Shown here in pieces: positions 25,738 to 32,418 of a DNA stretch of 36,555 nt. The DNA is taken from positions 1 to 36,555 of the forward strand of contig JAGANI010000003.1 in assembly GCA_017624285.1 (NCBI GenBank), written 5' to 3'. This DNA comes from Clostridia bacterium (GTDB lineage: Bacteria; Bacillota; Clostridia; Christensenellales; Borkfalkiaceae). Each line of letters opens with the position of its first letter. Positions within the stretch are counted from its first letter, which is position 1. The translations under genes were made by a program, and so were the position numbers. Under the pieces are notes generated by a model. The model saw only the letters and a program-made list of their open reading frames with translations. It ran no database searches and had not been told where the DNA came from.

Positions 25738-26338
25738 ATTTACTATTTAATATACTATCGTCATTTTTATTATCAGCTAGCTTAATAATCTTATCATCTT
25801 TTTTATATGCTTTTTTAGTTAAATAAGCATCTCTGATTAAACCTATAACAGCAGATAATAAAACAAAAGCATTACACAATATAACTGGTAAATTTTGGAT
25901 AATTATACCATAAATTAACCATAAACCTTGCGCTAAAAATGAAATATAACGCATAACGTTTGGCTTTTTACTGTAAAAGCCAATAACTGCAACAACACTA
26001 CCAACCGCAGGCAATAAACTTACAGGGCCAGCCCAAGACATTATCGGCGATATTAACGTTGCTAAAATAAACACGTAAAGCCATATAATATGCCCTGCCC
26101 ACCTTTTTTTGAACCTATAGTAAAAAACAAATTCCCTGCCGATAGCGATGACGTTTATTATAGCACCAGTTAAGTTTGCGGGATTTGCAATAGTTAACAA
26201 AAAGCCATTGATAGCCCATAAAACATCGCTGATTAGTTTAAAAATCAAGATATTTTCACGCTTGTTGCTTAAATATATTATTAAGTTTTCGACCACGGCA
26301 ATATAGCCAACTATATTGCCAACTAAAACCCAATCCAT
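25736..26338 (-). CDS. YgjV-like inner-membrane protein
   Basis: A 200-residue polytopic membrane protein resembling the YgjV family: about seven hydrophobic segments with a SWEET/PQ-loop-like pattern (NIVGYIAVVENLIIYLS, SDVLWAINGF, LAQGLWLIYGIIIQNLP). It may be a small-solute transporter, but no substrate is established for the family. It follows the glycosidase-like gene by 6 bases and is surely cotranscribed with it, so a sugar or sugar-derived molecule is a reasonable guess. The C-terminus is a short hydrophilic Asp/Lys-rich tail. Confidence 0.78.
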   Translation of the reverse strand: MDWVLVGNIVGYIAVVENLIIYLSNKRENILIFKLISDVLWAINGFLLTIANPANLTGAIINVIAIGREFVFYYRFKKRWAGHIIWLYVFILATLISPIMSWAGPVSLLPAVGSVVAVIGFYSKKPNVMRYISFLAQGLWLIYGIIIQNLPVILCNAFVLLSAVIGLIRDAYLTKKAYKKDDKIIKLADNKNDDSILNSK

Positions 26339-26344
26339 ACGTCA

Positions 26345-28105
26345 TTAACCTATAATATACCCGAACGGGGGTATTTTTTTACCATTAAACATCCCTACAC
26401 TTTCGGAATAGTTACCTGCAATAAAGCTACCGTCGGAGTAATACGCTACGTGTATGCCGTCGTCAAAAATTTTATAATCTATAATAAAAAGCGTTTGCTT
26501 ATCACGTAACTTTTTATATTCCTCTAAGCCCTTTTTAACTTGACTAACTGTAAAACGCAAATCATCGTCGGTAGTGGCAAGTAAATCGATTTCACCCATC
26601 CAGTTGCTTTCACCACCCGTCCTGAATTTTGAAAAGATATAATAACTTGGGCGACCACCACGCATAACTAAATCTAACTGGAATTTTTTATGTTTAATAG
26701 GGTAATTTACCGTATCTGCTAAGGGGTTATACATTAAAATACCATGATACGTTACTTCATAAAAAGGCACGTAGTTATCTAACACGGGTATATCTAACTT
26801 TTTAAAACCTTCGCCAAAAGAAGTATATAAACCGTAATCTAAATATTTTAAAGCGTAATCGCAACAACCTTCCGACGAAAACCCGCCGAATAAATCAGAA
26901 GTTTCGCCCATAATTTGGTTGATTAACTTTATACCGTCTTCCGTACTACACGGGTGGTCTTTACTATAACAGGGATCTGGTAAAGAAATAGAAATAACGT
27001 CTGTAAAGTGTAAACCGTCTTCACCAAAGGTAGCAAGATAAGGTAAATCCCTACGATTATTTTTTAATTGCTTAATAGGGCAAACCCTATAGGATAAACC
27101 ACCCGAATATAAACCTGCTTGATGATAACTACCGTTACGCATAACGCCGATGTCGTCCCAAGTAAAAACGTCGGCTATTTCGGTTGCATCAATTAAATTT
27201 GTATGGGTAGAAATTTTATAACCCAAGCTTTTAACGTAATCGATACACTTTTTAAGACCATCGTTACCACCTAAACGTGGATCTGCCGGAAAAATTTGTG
27301 GGTATCTACCATCATGACCGGAAATATTCCACCCAACAAGTTGAAGTTCAGCCCCATCTACGCCCTGACGTTTTAGTTCGTCAGCGATATCACATACACG
27401 GTTAAAATCGCAAGCGACGTGCATTTCAGGCTCGGTTTCAAGCGTCTGGTGTAAGACTGGCGACGGAGAAGGCTTCCAACCCATACGGATACGGATAAGC
27501 GGGTAATTTTTGGCGTATTCTACGGCAGGGCGCTTGCATTTATCGCTTAAAGTGGTAATCTCGTTTCTATCTAAACGCAATTCCCTTTCGGTAGTAGCGC
27601 CCACGTTATAGTCAGTACCCTTATCGAAAAAGATTACTTCTAAAACAACGTCGGTATAATTTGTTGAATTTGGCGCGTAGACGTCTTCAGGATTATCCGT
27701 AAACACGTATAGGGGCGTAAAAGTATAAACGTTATCTTTAACAATAGTTTCTAGAAAATATTGACGATCACGCTTGATACGCACTAGGCAGGAAAAATCT
27801 GGCTTTTTGATAAAATAAACCGATTGTATAGGTCTATTATAAATAAATTTAACGTCTTTACGCGGCTTAAAAAAAGTTTGTATATCGCCAGTCATATCTA
27901 AATTTCTTGAAGAAACGTAATAGCCCTCCTCACCGGCGTTTACCTTTGAAAGCGTTGGTAAAATATAAAGTTTTTCTATACCAGATAAAGTTTCTTTTTT
28001 CAAGGTCAACTTATAACCGTTTGTAATAGGAGTTTTTTCAAAAAAATACACTTTACCGTTTTCATCAACGGCATCAAAGATAAGATTTTCGTATAATATA
28101 GACAT
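26345..28105 (-). CDS. Glycoside hydrolase-like TIM-barrel protein (DUF5696-like)
   Basis: A 586-residue cytoplasmic protein without signal peptide. The first 200 residues look like a beta-rich domain. From about residue 205 (YPLIRIRMGWKPSPSP) a TIM-barrel-like region follows: GVDGAELQLVGWNISGHDGRYPQ, LGYKISTHTNLID, FGEDGLHFTD and FGGFSSEGCCDYA. The last two carry acidic residues at strand ends that are candidates for catalysis. This pattern fits the DUF5696 group related to endo-alpha-N-acetylgalactosaminidase-type hydrolases. I am fairly sure of a glycosidase fold, not of the reaction. A GGGAG site precedes the ATG. It is divergent from an AraC-family regulator, which suggests sugar-responsive control. 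Confidence 0.65.
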   Translation of the reverse strand: MSILYENLIFDAVDENGKVYFFEKTPITNGYKLTLKKETLSGIEKLYILPTLSKVNAGEEGYYVSSRNLDMTGDIQTFFKPRKDVKFIYNRPIQSVYFIKKPDFSCLVRIKRDRQYFLETIVKDNVYTFTPLYVFTDNPEDVYAPNSTNYTDVVLEVIFFDKGTDYNVGATTERELRLDRNEITTLSDKCKRPAVEYAKNYPLIRIRMGWKPSPSPVLHQTLETEPEMHVACDFNRVCDIADELKRQGVDGAELQLVGWNISGHDGRYPQIFPADPRLGGNDGLKKCIDYVKSLGYKISTHTNLIDATEIADVFTWDDIGVMRNGSYHQAGLYSGGLSYRVCPIKQLKNNRRDLPYLATFGEDGLHFTDVISISLPDPCYSKDHPCSTEDGIKLINQIMGETSDLFGGFSSEGCCDYALKYLDYGLYTSFGEGFKKLDIPVLDNYVPFYEVTYHGILMYNPLADTVNYPIKHKKFQLDLVMRGGRPSYYIFSKFRTGGESNWMGEIDLLATTDDDLRFTVSQVKKGLEEYKKLRDKQTLFIIDYKIFDDGIHVAYYSDGSFIAGNYSESVGMFNGKKIPPFGYIIG

Positions 28106-28133
28106 ATAAATCTCCCTTTTTTATTTTTTCAAC

Positions 28134-28162
28134 TTGATTATAACAAAGTTAAATGCTATAAT
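28134..28162 (+). promoter_or_regulatory. Promoter of the AraC-family regulator gene
   Basis: -35 TTGATT (28134-28139), 17-base spacer and extended -10 TGCTATAAT (hexamer 28157-28162) on the plus strand. Confidence 0.82.
28137..28145 (-). promoter_or_regulatory. Extended -10 of the divergent glycosidase-like gene
   Basis: On the minus strand TGTTATAAT forms an extended -10 (hexamer 28137-28142); the -35 is poor. It overlaps the -35 of the regulator promoter on the other strand, so the two promoters cannot be occupied at once. Confidence 0.6.
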
Positions 28163-28208
28163 TGATATATAAATTATATAAAAAAGTTCAAAAATTAAAG
28201 GTTATTGC

Positions 28209-29033
28209 ATGAAAGTTATAGATATAAACCCATACGTACGCGAAGTACAAATACAATCATCCGTATTAGAAGGCGATACGCTTAGGTTTGCTTTTGATCA
28301 CCGTATTTTTTACGTTTTAGAAGGTTTTGGGCAAATTATATTTTCTGATAAAAGAATTGAGGTTGCGCCCGATACCTTAATTTATATTAGACCAAACGTC
28401 GGCTATTATTTTTACGGTAAAATGAAGGTTATCGTTATAAACTTTGACCCCACCAGAAACGCGTGTGATAAAAAAACGCCCCTATGCCCTATAAAACACA
28501 AGTTAAAAGCATCTAACGTTTATGATGATACCGTTATTGAAGAGTTACCCGACTATTTAGTTACGTGCGACCCGTTTTTTAAAGAACATCTTTTAAGCGT
28601 AGCGAAAGACTTTAACGAACGTGGTGAATTTTTAGTCCTGATAACTTCGTCAAGGCTAAAATATATAATTTCGGAAATGGTTTTACGAAGCAAAAAACAC
28701 TTTTCACAAGAAAAGGCGCTTGCCGAAAAGATTTATGGTTATATTAGACTTAACGTTGACGTGATAAAATCTAACGACGAGATTGCATCGCACTTTGGCT
28801 ACCACCCAGTATACATCGGCAACGTATTTAAAAAAATTACAGGCAAAACTTTGCACCAAGCGCGTTTGGAAGAAAAAATTAACCTTGCCTGCAAATGGCT
28901 TACACAAACGGATAAATCTATTGAAGACATCGCTTTTGGCGTGGGGTTTTCGTCAAGAAACCATTTTTGCACGACGTTTAAAGCTATAATGAAGACGTCG
29001 CCTTTACAATTTAGGAGGAAGTATGACAACTAA
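28209..29033 (+). CDS. AraC-family transcriptional regulator
   Basis: A 274-residue regulator with an N-terminal cupin-like ligand-binding domain (residues 1 to about 140, FDHRIFYVLEGFGQIIF, APDTLIYIRPNVGYYF) and a C-terminal AraC/XylS DNA-binding domain (about 170-274). The latter has two helix-turn-helix units: SNDEIASHFGYHPVYIGNVFKK and SIEDIAFGVGFSSRNHF. It is divergent from the glycosidase-like/YgjV pair, so it probably activates that operon in response to a sugar ligand. The ATG follows AAAGG by 7 bases. Its 3' end holds the AGGAGG used by the next gene and overlaps that gene by 11 bases. Confidence 0.92.
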   Translation: MKVIDINPYVREVQIQSSVLEGDTLRFAFDHRIFYVLEGFGQIIFSDKRIEVAPDTLIYIRPNVGYYFYGKMKVIVINFDPTRNACDKKTPLCPIKHKLKASNVYDDTVIEELPDYLVTCDPFFKEHLLSVAKDFNERGEFLVLITSSRLKYIISEMVLRSKKHFSQEKALAEKIYGYIRLNVDVIKSNDEIASHFGYHPVYIGNVFKKITGKTLHQARLEEKINLACKWLTQTDKSIEDIAFGVGFSSRNHFCTTFKAIMKTSPLQFRRKYDN

Positions 29034-29364
29034 AAAGGAAGTTATTGATTTTTGTTTAACCCTTGACGGCACGTACGAAGCCTACCCTTTTAACGATATT
29101 AATTTTACCGCTATGCGCCACGAAAAAAACGATAAAATTTTTGCGCTTATTTTTGTTAGATTTGATAAGGTTTGGATTAACTTAAAAGCAGAGCCCAACC
29201 TTGCTTATATGTGGAAGGAAATTTACCCCTCGGTAGTACCGGCGTATCATATGAATAAAGAACATTGGATAAGCGTTATCTTAGATGGTAAAATTTTAGA
29301 TGAAGACGTTATTAGGTTAATTAGTGATAGTTACTACTTAACCATGCCAAAAAAGAAAAACTAG
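29023..29364 (+). CDS. MmcQ/YjbR family protein
   Basis: A 113-residue protein of the MmcQ/YjbR family (CyaY-like fold, double wing DNA-binding motif proposed). It has the characteristic LTLDGTYEAYPFN start, KIFALIF and VRFDKVWINLKAEP segments, and the C-terminal YHMNKEHWISVIL and LISDSYYLT. The molecular function of the family is unclear. It has a perfect AGGAGG inside the end of the regulator gene, giving coupled expression with it. Confidence 0.9.
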   Translation: MTTKKEVIDFCLTLDGTYEAYPFNDINFTAMRHEKNDKIFALIFVRFDKVWINLKAEPNLAYMWKEIYPSVVPAYHMNKEHWISVILDGKILDEDVIRLISDSYYLTMPKKKN

Positions 29365-29380
29365 CATATAATTACACACC

Positions 29381-29410
29381 AAAAAAAGACGGTTAAAACC
29401 GTCTTTTTTT
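29381..29410. terminator. Bidirectional terminator between YjbR and AEC transporter genes
   Basis: The perfect stem AAAAAAAGACGGTT/AACCGTCTTTTTTT gives T tracts on both strands and closes both convergent transcripts. Confidence 0.9.
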
Positions 29411-29460
29411 AATACTTTTTTATAAACACGTCGTAAAAATATATATACGTACGTCGTTTT

Positions 29461-30519
29461 TTAAGCCAAACCGAAAATCATAAAGATAAGCGGTATCGTA
29501 CCGATTGATAGCACGTGCGACACTAGCGCCATACCTGCTGGTATTGAAGTATCCTTGCCGTAAGCAGCAGGTACTACAACGGTATTTAAGCCTAACGGCA
29601 TAGAAATTGCGCAAATGAAACACGTGAAAAGTTCTTGCGTAAAGAAGTTGCCGATAAAGGAAACGTAAGTCCTAAGTAACCAAATAATACCACCAAGTAC
29701 TAATGGATAAACGATTAGGCGTAAAAAGGTAACGACGTAAATACTTACGTTAGATAAAACCTTTTTAATATCGATTGAAGCAAACGTTATACCAGTAAGC
29801 ATCATAGCGATTGGCGACATACAACTACCACAAACGTTGATAACCGTCATAATAAATAACGGTACTGCGTTTTTTGCAACCGAAATATCTCCCTGTGCCG
29901 AAACTACGTATTCGGTATCCATAAGAGGTTTAGATAAAACTTCACCAAGACCGGTAATCCCGATAATTGCGCCTATTAAAAGCGCAATAAACATGGGGTT
30001 TGCAATTGCTTTTAAGGAGGCTATTATCCTGTCTTTTTTTGTTTCAGCAGTATCGTCCCGATCAATTAAAAGCCCAGGAACTGCCCATACGTAGATAAGC
30101 GTCCACATCGGCAAAGTAAAAATTATGTAAGTTTGGTAAAGTTCTGCCGAAAATAACGCTTGCACAACGGCGTTACCCATAAAGCCGAAGTTTGCAAAAC
30201 ATAATCCGTAAGTATACATTTTACGGATAAAACCGTCTTTAGTAGCAAGACGAGCGCTTAAAATACCTATCGGTATAACAATTAACTCTAATACTAACGA
30301 AATTACAAGCGGTTGCCACGCTTCCGATAGGGTTGAAACTCTAAAATTTTCGATAAAAGTACCTAAAACAAGCGCAGGTAAAAAAACCGTGTTTTCAAGC
30401 TTAGATAAAACTGCTGAAGCGTTATCGGGTACGGCTTTAAGCTTTTTTACGATAAAGCCTATCGCCATAAATAACCCTAATACGCCCATTTGGTTTAGGG
30501 TTGAAGTAAAAATATTCAT
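29461..30519 (-). CDS. AEC-family transporter (auxin efflux carrier-like permease)
   Basis: A 352-residue membrane protein with about ten hydrophobic segments arranged as two inverted five-helix halves, typical of AEC permeases. Recognisable pieces are FMAIGFIVKKLKAVPDNAS at the N-terminus, ANFGFMGNAVVQALF, and the C-terminal SMPLGLNTVVVPAAYGKD. Bacterial members move small organic acids such as malate or malonate. The ATG has AAGGCG upstream, which overlaps the stop codon of the phosphatase gene. Third gene of the ddh operon. The substrate is not readable from the sequence. Confidence 0.9.
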   Translation of the reverse strand: MNIFTSTLNQMGVLGLFMAIGFIVKKLKAVPDNASAVLSKLENTVFLPALVLGTFIENFRVSTLSEAWQPLVISLVLELIVIPIGILSARLATKDGFIRKMYTYGLCFANFGFMGNAVVQALFSAELYQTYIIFTLPMWTLIYVWAVPGLLIDRDDTAETKKDRIIASLKAIANPMFIALLIGAIIGITGLGEVLSKPLMDTEYVVSAQGDISVAKNAVPLFIMTVINVCGSCMSPIAMMLTGITFASIDIKKVLSNVSIYVVTFLRLIVYPLVLGGIIWLLRTYVSFIGNFFTQELFTCFICAISMPLGLNTVVVPAAYGKDTSIPAGMALVSHVLSIGTIPLIFMIFGLA

Positions 30520-30530
30520 AACTAATCGCC

Positions 30531-31304
30531 TTAAATAATAGGCTTACCCTCCCAGTCTTGTTCAGGTATAATACCCATAACCTTTGCAATCGTAGGAGTG
30601 GTATCTAAAATAGAAACGCCTTCTAAAACCTTGCCCTTTTCAAAATCCTTACCGATATAAAATTGCGGTATGGTCATATCTTCGTCTAAAAGCGACCCGT
30701 GTGAACGGTCATGCCCACCGTGGTCCGCTGTTATGATAATGGTGTATTCGTCCCCAAATAAATCGTAAACCCTTTTAGCGTTAGAAAGCGCTGTAGAAAC
30801 GTACCCTAAATAAGCATCGGTCATCCAGCCGTTATCATGACCACCCTTTTCGTCGGTTTCAACCATATATAAAAAGACAAAGTCGGGTTTATGGCGTTTG
30901 ATAATATCTATACACGCATCGGTTAAAACGGTGTCGGAACTATCTTCCGTATAAGCGTTAGTATAGTTTGCCCATTTAAGCGAACCTGGTCGCGCAACGT
31001 CCCTTAAAGGCTCCCACCCATAAAAAAACGCGCAAGTGCCACCCGATTGCGAAACCCTTTCAAACAAACCGTTGATAGGTCTAACTTGTGGTACGTAAGT
31101 ATTTGTAAGTATACCGTGTCTTGACGGCGTAACACTATGGAAAAGCGACATATGGCAAGGTAACGTAACAGATGGTTCTACCGTCCTTGCATTAAAGGTG
31201 TATGAAGAAATTTTTTTAAGCTCTTCAACAAAAGGGTTGCCACATTTTTGCACCCCGTCTGGGCGCATACCATCGATTGAAATAAGTATTACTTTTTTAT
31301 CCAT
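30531..31304 (-). CDS. Alkaline-phosphatase-superfamily phosphodiesterase
   Basis: A 257-residue enzyme of the type I phosphodiesterase/nucleotide pyrophosphatase group. Metal and nucleophile sites are all visible: SIDGMRPD (Asp11), the nucleophile Thr47 in EPSVTLPCH, ETDEKGGHDNGW and the last metal site TADHGGHDRSHG. It hydrolyses a phosphomonoester or phosphodiester through a phospho-threonine intermediate; the substrate is unknown. No signal peptide is seen, so it is cytoplasmic. It lies between ddh and the AEC transporter with 10-15 base gaps. Confidence 0.88.
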   Translation of the reverse strand: MDKKVILISIDGMRPDGVQKCGNPFVEELKKISSYTFNARTVEPSVTLPCHMSLFHSVTPSRHGILTNTYVPQVRPINGLFERVSQSGGTCAFFYGWEPLRDVARPGSLKWANYTNAYTEDSSDTVLTDACIDIIKRHKPDFVFLYMVETDEKGGHDNGWMTDAYLGYVSTALSNAKRVYDLFGDEYTIIITADHGGHDRSHGSLLDEDMTIPQFYIGKDFEKGKVLEGVSILDTTPTIAKVMGIIPEQDWEGKPII

Positions 31305-31316
31305 ATTAAAATCCTA

Positions 31317-32300
31317 TTATAATAAAGTTGAAATAAGTTCTTCCCTAGGTTTACTAGATAAGTACACGGGCGGTACGTCAAGCACAGTTTTAGCACCCGT
31401 TATGCCGTCTTTATTCATTTTATAAACAGCCCTTGCATATGCAACTAAGACTGACGAAGTAAACTCCGGATTAGAATCAAGCGTAAGTTTATATTCGATA
31501 ACGTGCTTATTTTCACCATTAATACCAGTTTTGCCGGTACGTATAACCACGCCACCGTGCGGTATGCCAGAGTGGTTTAACTTTAACTCTTCTAAACTGA
31601 TAAAATGCACGGTCGTATCGTAATCAGCAAAGTAGTTAGGCATGGTTTTAATTTCACGCTCAATCCTATCTAAATCAGCACCTTCTTGCGCTACGACAAA
31701 ACACTCTCTAACATGTTTTTGACGCGCCGTTAAATCTGGGTTAGAACCGCCTCTTACAGCGTCTAAAGCGCTTTCTACAGGGATGGTATATTGTTTAGCG
31801 TCGATAACGCCTTCAATACGACGGATAGCATCAGAGTGTCCTTGACTTACGCCCTTACCCCAAAAGGTATAATCTTTGCCGTCAACGAGTATTGCACCTG
31901 CTAAAAGACGGTTAAGCGAGAACATACCCGGGTCCCAACCAACGGATATAATTGCAGTTTTAGCCGACTTAGCGCAAGCGTCGTCTACGTTTTTAAGATG
32001 AACTGGGATTTTAGCGTGAGTATCAAAACTATCAATAACGTTAAAATACTGCGCCAAGTACGGTGTTTGCTCGGGTAAATCGGTAGCGCTACCACCGCAA
32101 ATAACCATAACGTCAATATCATTTACCATATTAAGCGCATCAGAAACGTGATATACGGGTATGCCCGTTTTTGTTTTTACCGAAGAAGGATCACGCCTTG
32201 TGAATACACCAACTGCTTCTAAATCGGGGTTTTGCTTAATAGCGCACTCTACACCCCTGCCAAGATTACCGTAACCGTAAATACCTATACGAATACTCAT
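31317..32300 (-). CDS. ddh: meso-Diaminopimelate D-dehydrogenase
   Basis: Ddh makes meso-diaminopimelate directly from L-tetrahydrodipicolinate with NADPH and ammonia, a one-step route to lysine and the peptidoglycan cross-link residue. The 327-residue protein has the dinucleotide-binding GYGNLGRGVE at residues 9-18, the CGGSATDLPEQTPYLAQYFNVIDSFD block, SVGWDPGMFSLNRLL, and the substrate-binding KGVSQGHSDAIRRIEGV. Length and motifs match Corynebacterium- and Clostridium-type Ddh. An AAAGGA site precedes the ATG. First gene of a three-gene operon. Confidence 0.96.
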   Translation of the reverse strand: MSIRIGIYGYGNLGRGVECAIKQNPDLEAVGVFTRRDPSSVKTKTGIPVYHVSDALNMVNDIDVMVICGGSATDLPEQTPYLAQYFNVIDSFDTHAKIPVHLKNVDDACAKSAKTAIISVGWDPGMFSLNRLLAGAILVDGKDYTFWGKGVSQGHSDAIRRIEGVIDAKQYTIPVESALDAVRGGSNPDLTARQKHVRECFVVAQEGADLDRIEREIKTMPNYFADYDTTVHFISLEELKLNHSGIPHGGVVIRTGKTGINGENKHVIEYKLTLDSNPEFTSSVLVAYARAVYKMNKDGITGAKTVLDVPPVYLSSKPREELISTLL

Positions 32301-32370
32301 ACTAAAGTCCTTTGCTGAAAAATCCAGCTTAAAATAATATAATTAAAAGCTAATAGCTTTTATTTTTTTT

Positions 32371-32399
32371 AGTATAACATATAGCAGAAAAAATTACAA
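32371..32399 (-). promoter_or_regulatory. ddh operon promoter
   Basis: -35 TTGTAA (32394-32399), 17-base spacer, extended -10 TGTTATACT (hexamer 32371-32376) on the minus strand. The leader then contains an AAAAGCTA/TAGCTTTT palindrome (about 32345-32362) and a GCTG/CAGC hairpin just before the ribosome binding site. Confidence 0.8.
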
Positions 32400-32418
32400 A
32401 TATATAAAAAAACTTTTA

